DNA of 64,000 nt, taken from NCBI RefSeq assembly GCF_050624435.1, contig NC_134546.1:17879001-17943000 (forward strand). The letters run 5' to 3'. The notes beneath the pieces are model-generated. The model had not been told where the DNA came from and ran no database searches. It saw nothing but the letters and a program-made list of their open reading frames with translations. Below are positions 44,940-55,404 of this stretch, piece after piece. The position numbers were made by a program, and so were the translations under genes. Origin of the DNA: Tenrec ecaudatus. Its lineage: Eukaryota > Chordata > Mammalia > Afrosoricida > Tenrecidae. Each line of letters opens with the position of its first letter. Position 1 is the first letter of the stretch.

Positions 44940-46400
44940 TAAATGAATATTTTGCTGTGAATTAGATGACAGGTTTATCGTTCAGACGATCAGCAATGCA
45001 GTCAACAGTTCAAATCACTCATCAACCCTCATCCCTGTATTCTATCCCGCCCCACCCCATGATTTCTTTTCTCTCCCTATGAACCTTTGCCCTCCTGGAC
45101 ACCCCAGTCTAGACCTGTCAACCTTCTGGCTTTTTGGTTCATCTTCCCTCCTCCCCCCCACCCCACTCCTTCTTAGGAACCTCCCATGTCTGCTCCTTTT
45201 GGTATGAAACTCCTTGTCTCGGTTTACTTATACCAGTGCTCTCACACAATATTTGTCCTTTTGTGATTAACTAATTTCACTCAGCATAGGGTTTTCTAAC
45301 TTGTGTATGTTGTGAGGTGCTTCATGGTTTCATCATTCTTTCTTAGCAATGCATAGTATTCCTCGTGTATATGTATCAACGTTTCTTTATCTACTCTTCT
45401 ACTGATGGGCTTTGGGCTGTTTCTAATTTTTGCTGTTGTGAACAGTGCTGCGGTAAACATGGGAGCATATCAGTCTGCTCATGTTGGTTCTTACTTCTTA
45501 GGCTATTGATCAGCAGAGGGGTTGCTGGGTCAGATCGAATTGCTATTTCCGGTTGTTTGGAACTAGAACCACCGCTTTCCACCATGATTGTATATGCCCC
45601 CTTTAACTCTTGCAAACCTCGCCATGTCTTTCGAAGCCTCGGTCATTTTCTCTCTCCCTTTTACTGTATATTGCTTTCTCCTTCACCCAAGTTAACGCGT
45701 GTCTACACTCTAGCTCATTACTTACTGGTCGCCCCCTTTCCTCCCACTTCTGGTAACCATCAAAGAATGTTTCTTTTAGTATGAACCCCTTCTCTTGACT
45801 TTGTGCAGCAGTGATCAGATACAGTATTTGACCTTTTGCGATTGACTAATTTCACTCCGCATCATGTCCTCCAGCTTCCTCCATGTTCTGAGGTGTCTCA
45901 CAGCTTCATCCTCACTCCTTAACGTTGCGTAGGGCTCCCTTGTGTGCATGTATCAATGCTTATCTGCTTAGGTGTGTCATCTCTCCGCTATCGTGAGTAG
46001 TGCTGAGATGAACGTGGTGTGTATGTATCTATTCCTATTGTGACTCTGACTTCTCTAGGATATATTCCAGGTAGCAAGATGACTGGATCACAAGGTATTT
46101 TCAGTCCCAGCTTTTTGAGCTACACCATACAGTTTTCCACAGTAGTTGAGCCATTTAACAGTCCCCCACTAACTGTGTATGAGGGCTCTAGTCTCCCTCC
46201 ACCCTCTTCGGCATTTGTTGTTTTCTCTTGGGGTTGGTTTTGGGGGGGTTGTTTTTAGACCTATTACTGATGCTGAGGTGAGTTGATATCCCACGACTGT
46301 TTGGGTTTGCATCTCTCAAATGGTTAATCATCTGGAGCATTTCTTCACATGGCTCTGTTCACGGCCATATGATTGCCTTTAGACCAATAAGCTATGACAG
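44940..46400 (-). mobile_element. Old L1 3' region, two overlapping copies
   Basis: Phrases like ttaactaatttcactcagca, gggctgtttctaatttttgc, gaacagtgctgcggtaaaca, tatattccaggtagcaagat and catacagttttccacagtag follow reversed L1 order. The series restarts near 45,620, so two copies or an internal duplication are joined. Confidence 0.72.
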
Positions 46401-46849
46401 AGTTGACACTCTATGGGCTCTGATGTTGGGTTATAAAAAATAGTGTACGTTCTCTCTTGTTGGCTCACCACCGCAGTCCAATTGCTCCAAGGTCATCACA
46501 TTGTTGTCACGATGCGACACGTGAAGAGAGGAGGCTGTCCAGCAAGCTTCCTGCTATTGAAGCTCCAGCCATTAGTTGAGTGCGGCCACTGTGAGTCCCT
46601 GAGCCAGAACCCTCCAGCTGAGCTCTTCCCAGTCCCCACTCCACAGAAACCTCGAGGTAATGAAATGGTGGTTGTTTAAGTCATTAAACTGGAGCGATTT
46701 GTTTTGTAGCGATAGATAACTGGTACCTGACAAAACATTATTATCTGGGGGATCTGGGGAAATGGCATACAGGAACTCTATAGAATGGCTCCCCAGGACA
46801 GTTGAATGCGTTAACACCAGTGGTTCTAGGATCACGGTGAGCAAGACAG

Positions 46850-46990
46850 AAAGCCCACTCAGCTGCTAATCAAAACACTGGAGGTTCAAGTCCACCCAGA
46901 GGTGCTTCGGAAGAAAGTCAGCCTGGGACACGGGTCTCCTCGGGCACACAGGGGGCTGCCGTGAGTCGTAGTCAACCGGATGACAATTGA
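46850..46990 (+). mobile_element. Decayed AfroSINE
   Basis: agctgctaatcaaaacac and ctgccgtgagtcgtagtcaa resemble the SINE body and tail at low identity. Confidence 0.5.
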
Positions 46991-47244
46991 TGGAGGATGA
47001 ATTCTTACTTCTGAATTCTTCACAGAGACACCACCGCATCTCTGGCAGGTCTACAAACCAAGCAGAGTCCAGAACAGGTCCTCAGTGGTGTTCAACTCTT
47101 GGTCACTCCTATAGCTCGTGACATTCAGTAAGCATGAAAAGCTGGCACTGGATGTAGAGGGTTACCGGAGCCACGGAGAGGGGTGGGACCCAGTGAGGAC
47201 CTTCATTTTAGTGGAAACATTTGAGACAGTATTTTCACTGGATT

Positions 47245-47660
47245 CAACTATAGAGACACTTACTGGGACTTCACTACAGGTCTCGTGCTGCCAAAACGCC
47301 ACAAGCATTTGCCTTGAACACACAGAAATGTATTTACTCACAGTTTCAGAGACTAGAGGTCGGGGTTCAAGATGCCAGGAGGAGGCGAAGGCTTTCTCTG
47401 TCAGCTCTGGGGGAAGATCTTTGTTTCTTTTCAACTTCTGTTCCTTGAGCAGCTTCATGTCTCCATCCATCTTCCCCCATCTCTGCTTGCTTCTCTGTAC
47501 TTAATCAGCTGGCTTTGTATCTCAAAGATGACTGGCTGAAAACATTCCTAGCACTGGCATGACCTCACAGAACAGAAAACGCTCTGTTCCCAAATGGGAT
47601 TAAACACATAAGCTTAGGGGCTAGAGTTTACAACATATATCGTGTGTGTGTGGGGGGGGG
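47245..47660. repeat. Unnamed dispersed repeat, copy 1
   Basis: Shares order and wording with 55,719-56,108: tttactcacagtttcagagactagag, ggctttctctgtcagctctg, ccccatctctgcttgc, aaatgggattaaacaca, gagtttacaacatat. I do not recognise the family; the layout (agaaattt..ctagaagtc..) recalls mammalian LTR or DNA-element consensus sequences. Confidence 0.6.
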
Positions 47661-47684
47661 ACACAGTTCCACCGTTACCACTCT

Positions 47685-48060
47685 GTGTCGAATTCTGTGC
47701 CAGATACTGAGGCTCCTGATGAATAAGATAGATTTCCTGCCCTCCCTGGGCTCATAGACTGAGTGGGAGAAAGACATGTCAACAAAAGACAATCCACTAA
47801 GATGTTATGACAAAGGCACGAAGAGAGGAAGCCCCAGAAGTTATTTGCACACAAGCCCAGTGTGGGGGAGCCTGATGGAGCCGGGCTGGAGGACAAGGGG
47901 TGCAATCATGGTAGAGAAAGAGATCCCTCAAAACAGGTGGGACAGGGAATTGTGGGGGCAGGATTGGGAAGGGACGTATCAAAGAGGGAGCTAGTTATGA
48001 CCATGCAGAACCTAAACCAGAGAGCAGGCAAGATGTAGGAACAAGAGTAAAAATGCACTG
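47685..48060 (+). repeat. Old interspersed repeat relic (unnamed)
   Basis: tgccagatactgaggctcct, agatttcctgccctccctgg and gggagaaagacatgtcaac match a widespread ancient mammalian repeat whose name I cannot give with certainty. Confidence 0.4.
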
Positions 48061-48419
48061 GGAGAGAAACAATAACATAATTCAAAGTCTACAGGAGTAT
48101 AGACTTTTTCCCCTTTTCTTTTAGCTTCCTTTAAGGGTGGGGGGCGGTGTCGACTTTCTGGTCAGAGGTGAAAAAGAATGTTAGACACAGGTAGAGGAAA
48201 CGGAATATGGAAGTCAGAGTAACAGGCCAAGATCGGAAGCCATCAACCAAGAGAGGGGACAACATCTAGCCTTAGCTGAAGGACGAAGAAATACGCTCCG
48301 CTCCTCCTCGGACGGTAGCCACCGGGGAGAAAAGATTTTCCATGGAGCTACTGGAGAATCGGGTGTAAAAGGCTGTTCCTTCGGTGATCAGTTAGAAAGG
48401 GCGGAGGAATTGCTACCCT

Positions 48420-48655
48420 GTTGCTAAGGAAAAAGGAAGGGGCTGTTCCCAGTTGCTATGGTGACAAGGTAAGCGCGTTCCCTCGGTACCGCCGGAAAAG
48501 CTCTGAGGCCGGTTCCTCGCCTTGTTGCCATGACAAAAGAGCGGGACTGTTCTCGTCGGGGGGGGGGGGGGGTCCCCCTCCCCCTCCTGCCGCAGTTGCT
48601 AGGACGAGGTGGAGGTAGGGTTGTCCTTCGCTCGCCGCCCGGTTGCCGTGGAGAC
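48420..48655 (+). promoter_or_regulatory. Cluster of five RFX X-box-like motifs
   Basis: Five GTTGCY-headed motifs in one orientation: 48,420-48,433 (gttgctaaggaaaa), 48,452-48,465 (gttgctatggtgac), 48,524-48,537 (gttgccatgacaaa), 48,595-48,606 (gttgctaggacg) and 48,642-48,655 (gttgccgtggagac). The second, third and fifth fit the RFX X-box consensus (GTNRCC..RGYAAC-like) well; the first and fourth match mainly one half-site. They lie 70-300 bp upstream of the inferred transcription start. Confidence 0.65.
48558..48572 (+). repeat. G15 homopolymer in the CpG island
   Basis: Fifteen consecutive G followed by C-rich sequence, between the third and fourth X-box motifs. Prone to slippage and to assembly length error. 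Confidence 0.85.
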
Positions 48656-48668
48656 GGCGGGGGCCCTG

Positions 48669-48680
48669 GCCCCGCCCCTC
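48669..48680 (+). promoter_or_regulatory. Sp1/KLF GC box
   Basis: The cccgcccc core within the CpG island, about 50 bp upstream of the inferred start of transcription. Confidence 0.55.
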
Positions 48681-48705
48681 TCGGCCTGACAGCGCCGGCT
48701 GCATC

Positions 48706-48717
48706 GCGCCTGCGCAG
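48706..48717 (+). promoter_or_regulatory. NRF1-type motif
   Basis: gcgcctgcgcag matches the YGCGCAYGCGCR palindrome with one deviation in the first half. NRF1 sites are typical at the start region of CpG-island promoters. Confidence 0.5.
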
Positions 48718-48724
48718 TGCTCTC

Positions 48725-48883
48725 TTCCCCCCGCAGTCTCGGTGCGTTGAAGCCGGAGACCGCGGCGGCCTCAGCGAGGACCCTCCGCCCCGGAGCCGCC
48801 GGCCGGAGCCGCCGCCGCCGCCGCCGCCGCCGCCGCGCCTCAGCGCCCCCGCCGCCGCCGCCGCCGGAGCAGCCTCGCGTACT
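48725..48883 (+). other. MAPRE3: Noncoding first exon, inferred MAPRE3 exon 1
   Basis: Sequence downstream of the Sp1 and NRF1 sites ending at a consensus donor, CGTACT|gtgagt at 48,884. It carries two CCG-repeat tracts (48,808-48,837 and 48,848-48,866) typical of 5' UTRs. There is no start codon leading to an EB-family N terminus, so the exon would be 5' UTR and the coding start lies beyond the window. The 5' end is a guess. MAPRE3 encodes EB3, a microtubule plus-end-tracking protein enriched in neurons and muscle and implicated in cilium assembly. Confidence 0.6.
48808..48866 (+). repeat. CCG trinucleotide tracts in the inferred 5' UTR
   Basis: Two tracts (about nine and five-six CCG units) separated by a ten-base spacer, inside the inferred noncoding exon. 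Confidence 0.9.
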
Positions 48884-51024
48884 GTGAGTCCGGGCCGAGG
48901 CTACGGCGCCACGGGGCTGAGTCAGCGGGAGGCCGGGCCCGGGCTGGGGGAGGGGAGGCGGGCTCCCCCCACCCCCACCCCGCGCCCTGCACCCCCTAGC
49001 CGCGTCGCCCCGTCGGCCCCCGTCCGCCACCCCTCCCCGGGCGCCCCGCGGCCTCTGCCGGCCGGGCCTCCCGAGCCACTCCCCCTCCCCTGCGCGTCCT
49101 CCCTGCGGACCCCCCTGGAGGCTGGTGCGCCTCACGCGGCGCTCGCCCGCGCTGGACCCCCGGAACTCCCAAACTGCCGCCCGTCCGCCGGGGCGCCTTC
49201 GGCCTGCCCACCCCGACCTGACCGCTTAGCCCAGCGAGGTGGGCGCTCGGGCGGAGGGCGTTCTGGCTGCCCAAACCGTGCGGCCTCGGGGCTCTGCCCC
49301 GCGCGCCCCCAACCCTCGCTGGCGGGGGGCGGCTAGACGCCGCCGGCCCAAGGGCCCGCCGAGAGCCGGCGTGCGGGGCGATCACAGTGGTTTTGCAGGG
49401 AAGGCACGATCCCCGATTATTTCGTGAACCCCCACCAGTGCCCGGTGGCCTTCTGGCGAGCTGAGCCGCTGCCCTGGCTGTGGCAGTGGCTGTGCAGTGG
49501 GAGCAGAGAAAGGGTGACACAGGGGCGCTCAACTTCATGCGCTTCCGATGTGTTGTTGTGAATAAGCATCTGCAGTAGTCTTTAAAAATGCATCCACACT
49601 GCACCCCCGTATGCATCCATACCCCCCCCCCTACACACACCCACAGTACAACCCTGGTATAATGTGAGGTTTGGGAAACAGACCTGATACCAACTCTCGA
49701 AAGTGCTTACTGTTTGTCTGTTGGGGAGGTTGTGGCAGGACTTGTTCCTGATACCTGTTAATCCAAGTGGTAACCCGACTGACTGACTGACTAAAAGGAT
49801 TTTAACGGAGTGGAGCCGAAAGGGGAGAACTGAGGTTCCTCCCTAGTGTGGGAATAAGGCCTGGACCCTCTGCCTCCTTCAGCTGTGAGTCTTCACAGAG
49901 ATTGTCACCTGATAGGGGTTAGAGCATGTTCGGACAATCCCTTGCGTTTGCTACCCATCCACCTGGCCATCTTGCTTTCCCAGATCTGGGATTAGGGGTC
50001 GGTCCCAGAGTGTTGCCATTTTTCCAGACTTAGTAGAAACTGGGCTGAAGTCAGAGCGGTTGCCCACAGCCCACAGCTGTCTCTTAATAAACATGCCTGA
50101 ACTCGAAGGCTCTTGACCACGGTGCGTACGTGCCTCACTGGCAACTTGCTTTGATGTGTTTTTCTTTTTCATTTGACTTCCAGCTTCCAGTATGCTGTTA
50201 GAAAACAAGTGTAAATAGTAGCCATCTCTGTTGTCCCACAGGCTTTGTGCTTTCTCACCCTGTGCTGCAAAAGGAATGAGGGGCCCACATCTAAAACTCA
50301 GGAGGAAAAAGCTGATGCTGCAAACACTGAGAAATAATGATTTCGCTTTTTTACTTGGCTCAATCATGGTCTATTGGCAGCCTCCGCAGAGCCACTCCCT
50401 GCCCCCATGCCCATCAGATTAGTTTACAGCAGCAAAGACGGCTGTCGCCCTACTTTTAAACATAGAGATGGAGTTCAGGAGAACTACAGCCCCCATCCAG
50501 CAGTGCAGTTTCTTCTGTTCCGAATGCCAGTCTGGGGTTTGGCGGGATGCACCTGCCTCGGGCCTGATGGGAACTGTGGGGCCTGAGAGTGACATTCCTT
50601 TTGTGTGGTCCCCGCTGTGTCACATAGCTCGCCGCAGAAATACCGGAGCAGGGCAGGAGCCAGGCAGCTGTGCTGGCGAGCTGCTCCTCCTGGGCCGGGT
50701 GTATTTTGGGAATCAGCAATATTACCGGGGTGGAGGGTTGTGAAGGAAGAAGCAAGAAAGTGTGTCGAGGCGAGGATAGACTCGGGAAGGTATAATTCCA
50801 AAGTTCCCATTCCAGTTTGCTGGAATGGTGGGACGGTGCGTTTTCAGAGCCTCAGAATGGTTTTTATAGGGGCTAATTTGCCTTTGAAACCCACACCAAT
50901 GTTTTATGAGCTAGTGACAATGCCTTTTAAACTGCTGCGATTGGGAAACAGGATTAATACCTGTTTGCTACATTACCTGCCCAGCTGTTACTGGATGTAA
51001 TAGTAAAGATCAGGGAGAGGGACA

Positions 51025-51190
51025 TGATTTGAACCCAGCTGGACTGCTCACCTCACGGTTGGCGCCTCAAACCCATCAACCACACTGAGGGAGAAAGAGG
51101 AGGCTGCCTGTTCCCATGGAGATGTACAGCCAGGGAGACCCTCTGTAGGGCCGCTCACTGTGTGTTGGAGTCAGCGCAGCAGCAGTACCG
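51025..51190 (+). mobile_element. AfroSINE, decayed
   Basis: gctcacctcacggttggcg, gagggagaaagaggaggctg and a worn tail. Confidence 0.65.
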
Positions 51191-51339
51191 CTCTATTTGT
51201 TGCTGTTAAAACCTAACCCGTAGCGTAGTTTACTGGTTGTTGAAACTCAAATATAATCGATGTTGTGGTTTGGTAGAACTGTAAATCTTTGAATCTAAGA
51301 CACACCAGCCATTAATCAGCCACTTTCAGGTAAAATTCA

Positions 51340-51597
51340 CTGCGACCCTTTTCTCAGAGGGGCTGGTAGGTTCCAGCCGACCACTGACCTGGCTGTTGGC
51401 AGCCAGTGCATACCCCACTACACCAGTTAGGGCCAGCAGTTCAAAACTACTCTTTGAGGAAAAGGTGAGGCTTTGTACTCCCATAAAGACGGAGAGTTTT
51501 AGAAACACACAGGGCAGCTCTATTCTGTCAATTGCTTTGAGTCGGAATTGACTTGATGGCAGTGAGTTTGTCTTGTTTGGGGGGGTTTTTGGTTTAG
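51340..51597. mobile_element. Two AfroSINEs, head to head
   Basis: A minus-strand fragment (51,340-51,433, ending accccactacaccagttagg) runs directly into a plus-strand copy (51,434-51,597) with cttgaggaaaaggtgaggc-like body and the tail gagtcggaattgacttgatg. Confidence 0.82.
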
Positions 51598-52099
51598 GTG
51601 AAATGATAACCTAATTGTAGATTATAGAATGCATCTTGATTGTAGAATGCATCTTGATTTCAGAAGCATTTAACAGCTAGAAAGTGGCAAAACCGAGACT
51701 TGAAGGAAGGATTTTCATGTTTTAGAATTAGAATCTACTTGTAATCACCCTGTATAACGACTGCAGGGATGGGCTCCTTCACCTACTTCCTCTAAGCCAG
51801 GCCCCTGTGGGGTTGCAAGACCATCTGGAACAAAGCATGGTGGGTGGCGGCTGAGCAGAGGAACCTTCCCATGTGGGACTCCATCCCACCACCTTAGTGT
51901 GACACTTCTCAGAACTAAGCCAACTAGCTGTCAGCACACATCTTAAGAGCTGTGCCTGCATATAGCCAAGTAACATCTTTCAGAATCTGAAAAGAAAATG
52001 TGATAGCTAAATCTGAATGCGTTTTCCAGCATTGGTTTGTAGACACATTTTCCAAGGCCCCGAGGCATGTGGCCTCCCCATTCCCCATGTTAGGACATT

Positions 52100-52325
52100 A
52101 GAATGGGGGGTTCTCCATGTAGTCAAATGGCCTCAAGCCTAGATTTTTGACACCGAGGCGACAAGAAGTAGGTGACTTGCTCAAGGTCATGCAACTAATG
52201 CAGAAAGTATGTGAACTGTGGACAAGCCCAAGTGACCGGTAGCAGCTCTGAGTGGCCAAGTCTGGCTTAGAACCCAGATTTCCACCGAGAGCTGTTTCTG
52301 CTACACCCCATTGCTTCATCCCAGA
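52100..52325 (-). repeat. MIR-like relic
   Basis: gtgacttgctcaaggtcatg, gctctgagtggccaagtctg and agaacccagatttcc are reversed MIR phrases with an insertion. Confidence 0.6.
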
Positions 52326-52724
52326 GAGCTTCCATAAAAAATAATTCCATAGTCTGTAATTAGCTGAGCAGACAAGGGCCTGTTTCATCTTCTGCAAGGT
52401 TGCAAAGCCAGGTGGAATTCAGTGTCACCCTACCTAATTAAATATTTATTCTTGCCACGTTCAAAATAATATTTTTCCTCACACATTCTGATTTCAGGAA
52501 GGCCTTTCTTTTATTTTCATGTGCATCAACTAACAGAAGCAAATGTGAATTGGGTGTTTGAGGTTTGCTCCATGTCTTACCTGAGAGGCTGCAGCATTAC
52601 CCAGAGCAAGGTGAAGAGGGTTAGAAGGGGGAGAGGAGCGCTGAGGGGAGGAGCAAGCCCCTGGGGCTGCTGCTGGAGTACCTACCTGTCAGCACTTGCA
52701 ATGCAGCCTGTGAGGAGAGACTTC

Positions 52725-52930
52725 TGAGCCCTATTCTCGGGAACCAGACAGACCTAAGTTCAAGTTCCAGCCCTGTCATTCCCTGGCTGTGCGACCTAGG
52801 GCAAGTTATGTAACCTCGGAGTGCCAATTTCTCATCTGTAAGCCTGGAACGACAACCATCTGCTTTGGCAGGATTGCCCTGGGGGCTAAAAGAAAGAATG
52901 TGGAGTACCTGCCCAATGGGAGCTAGTAAT
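52725..52930 (+). repeat. MIR
   Basis: aagttcaagttccagccctg, ctgtgcgacctagggcaagt and atttctcatctgtaagcctg: forward MIR. Confidence 0.88.
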
Positions 52931-53360
52931 GGTCACCTTACACATTTACGACAGTACACAGGAAAAAAGAAATGCTGTGAAATGTTGATCGGATCTGAAG
53001 TTCGTCTTAGGGCCTCAGATCACAGCTCCAGGCTCTCTGCAGCCAGGCTCTGGGTGTGTTGGAGACGCACAGAGAAGCGATTGGTCCAGTGAAGATCTAG
53101 CCCAGGCAGGATTATTTCAGCTGCCCGTAGGAATATCTGAACTGTCTCTTTGTCTGCATGTGTTCAGCTGACCTGGTTATCTGAAAGACTGGCAGGGAAG
53201 GAGCAGTTAACTGGAGGACACAGGCTTGGTGTGTTTGTGCTTGTTGTGGGGGCAGCTAAGCCTCCATAGGGGAGGAGGAGGCCAGCCATGGACGAGACGT
53301 CCATCTGAAATGGAAAAGCCCAACCTCTTGCTTGTGAGTACTGCTCGCATAGCCTCCATT

Positions 53361-53432
53361 CCTCTCCTCTCCTCTCCCCTCCTCTCCTCTCCTCTCCTCT
53401 CCTCTCCTCTCCTCTCCTCTCCTCTCCTCTCC
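53361..53432 (+). repeat. (CCTCT)n pentanucleotide satellite
   Basis: About fourteen CCTCT units with a single imperfect unit. Pure pyrimidine strand, so the opposite strand is pure purine. Confidence 0.97.
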
Positions 53433-53819
53433 AACCGCGGGCTGGGTTGAGATAGGCTTCTGTGTTTGTGAAATCCAGAGGTCTAGAAGGCCCTCCTCCC
53501 CACTGACCTGCTCGAGGAGCCACCAAGGGAGGTCATTTGTGATGGCAGCCTTTACAGAGTAGCTCAAGGCAGAGATGACCGAATCATCAGGGAGCCAGGC
53601 CAACTGCTCAGATGCAGGAAGGGCAGAGTCATCCCCACTCCTTACATGAGTTCAACCTCCTTCGGGGAGCGGCCCAGGGAGATGCAGCTACAGTGTGAAA
53701 AGTTGAACCCGGGAATGCTTACTTCCCTCTGAGCGGTGGGACTTGGGAAGGGGAGAAGGAGACTCAAGGGAAAATTTCATTTTTTTTACTTGGCATGCAT
53801 TTTTCCTTTGTGTTGTATG

Positions 53820-54035
53820 GAGGAGCCTTGGCAGCATAGTGGTTACACATTGGGCTGCTAACCTCCAGGTTAGCGGTTTGAAATCCCCAGCTGCTTCTTG
53901 GGGGGAAAAGAAGAGGCTTTGTACTCCTATAAAGAGTTACAGTCTTGGAAATGGACAAGGGGCAGTTCTACCCTTCCCTGCAGTGTCGCCAGGAGTCAGA
54001 ATTGACTTGATGGCAGCCAGGTGGGCTTTGATTTG
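53820..54035 (+). mobile_element. AfroSINE
   Basis: gagccttggcagcatagtgg, ggctgctaacctccaggtta, tgtactcctataaagagtta, gtcagaattgacttgatggc: complete copy. Confidence 0.93.
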
Positions 54036-54205
54036 GTGCTGTATTTGAATTGTTATAAGAAGCAGGTACGTATGCCTTTGTAATCTAATGAAGGCCGTAG
54101 TGTGGTACAGAAGAAGTAGTTGCTTGTAATCCCAGCCTTCAGTGCACAGGGCAGCAGGTAAGGTCAGACTATTTCCCTTTAAGCAGTGTTCACCAAATGA
54201 AGCGA

Positions 54206-54402
54206 TTAAACCCAAACCAAACTCACTGGCAGAGTCCACTCCGACTCAGTGACCCTATAGCACAGGATAGAACTGCCCCTCGGGGTTGCTGAGAATGTAA
54301 CCCTTTATGGGAGTAGAAAGTCTCCAGGGCGGCCCGTGGTTTCAAACTGCTGACCTTGTGATTCCTGCCCGACTCATAACCTGCCGGGCCACCAGGGCTC
54401 CT
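54206..54402 (-). mobile_element. AfroSINE
   Basis: Complete: aacccaaaccaaactcactg, ggatagaactgcccctcgg, ttcaaactgctgaccttgtg, gggccaccagggctcct. Confidence 0.93.
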
Positions 54403-54479
54403 CCAGGAGGCGAGTAATTGAGGGCAGTCCGCAGCTGTGGGGTTCGTCCTGAGGTGCTGTAACCCGGCTGGAAAGAGCA

Positions 54480-54617
54480 GGCGTAGAGCTTCCAAGGCTG
54501 TAAGTCGTCAAGAGAGCGGAGTGCCAGACCTTCTGCCCACCGTGTGGCTGGTGGCTTTGAGCTGTCGGTCTGAGGTTGGCAGTTGAGCGCTTTAGTCACT
54601 GTGCCTCCCTGGCTCCT
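54480..54617 (-). mobile_element. AfroSINE fragment
   Basis: gtgtggctggtggctttgag and gagcgctttagtcactgtgc are the head half of a minus-strand copy. Confidence 0.75.
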
Positions 54618-55404
54618 TCTGTCAGCGTAGGACCCTCCCATATGACTGCTTCCCAGGCACTCCAGCGACTTCTCTGACCTTCTTCCTAGTTTCTTCATTT
54701 CCTTCTTGAGAACAGCCCACTCTTTCTTAGAACCAGCGGAACGTGTAACCAACTCTTTCTGTAACCGGCTGGTGCCAAGTTCTTGCTCAGCTAGAATGGC
54801 CTTAAGACCTGTATGAAAAATCCATGCCCCTTACGTGACTTCAAGAGGGCTTGCCATGTGCAGCACCCTTGGCTGACGTGCCGGAGTGCTCTGTTATAGT
54901 AACTGCATTTTAGAATTGATTGAGCATGACTTTAGCAAGTGATTTATTAACTATTGCTATGAGGAGTACCTGGTAAACCATGATAAAATCACTAAATATT
55001 GTGGAGCTTTTCATTTGCTCTACACTGGCCAGCGGTATTTAATAGCCATCTGTTCTGTTTATTATAGAAAGATGACACATCTGCCACTAGGGCATGTGTT
55101 TTGGGTTGCTTACCTCCGAGTTAGGGTGGGCCAGGGTGAGTAATTCATCTGTCACCACCAGGCTATCCTTTGGCCAAGAATACAAAATTGTGACCATTGG
55201 CCAAGGTTGGTGGGCCTTCCTGCAGTCCAAGATGGTTTTTCCTCTGAACAGAGTTGACAGCAGTGCTGGTCTAACCCCTCTTTTTTGCGCTCGCTCGCTA
55301 CCATTATTCTCTACCGACTTCGTTCATCTGGCCATCTTTGCATAACGTATGTGTTTTGCCCCTTGGACACTTCATTGGCCTTAAGTAAATAAAGACTTTC
55401 TCGC

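Larger units (their letters stand above)
20750..48300. other. Intergenic region between DPYSL5 and MAPRE3
   Basis: 27.5 kb, somewhat longer than the ~20 kb I recall in human, probably from lineage-specific retroposons. Apart from the repeats listed and RPS25P no gene is supported. Stretches without an assignable repeat: 20,750-22,350, 28,130-28,940, 30,040-30,890, 36,880-37,230, 38,830-39,730, 39,940-40,600, 40,770-41,440, 43,920-44,730 and 48,060-48,300. Confidence 0.8.
48282..49420 (+). promoter_or_regulatory. MAPRE3: CpG-island promoter of the downstream gene (MAPRE3 by synteny)
   Basis: About 1.1 kb of very GC- and CpG-rich DNA in an otherwise AT-balanced, repeat-rich region, free of transposons. 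It contains an Sp1/KLF box (cccgcccc, 48,671-48,678), an NRF1-type palindrome (gcgcctgcgcag, 48,706-48,717) and five X-box-like motifs upstream. No TATA box is seen, so dispersed initiation near 48,700-48,740 is expected. Gene identity comes from order: MAPRE3 follows DPYSL5 on the same strand in human. Confidence 0.8.

Noticed and set aside
48530..49336. 268-codon open frame across the CpG island
   Set aside because: Pro/Arg/Gly/Ala-rich translation of GC-rich DNA, crosses the exon-1 splice donor and has no recognisable domain.
48996..49640. 214-codon minus-strand open frame
   Set aside because: Antisense shadow of the CpG island; composition explained by GC content.
50470..50730. Possible alternative promoter or exon (aactacagcccccatccagc, resembling a ZNF143 site)
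   Set aside because: The motif match is partial, no convincing donor or CpG island accompanies it, and no coding frame is conserved to my knowledge.
53164..53603. Repeated Glu-Glu-Arg-Arg-Gly frames on the minus strand
   Set aside because: Direct translation of the CCTCT pentanucleotide satellite, not a protein repeat.
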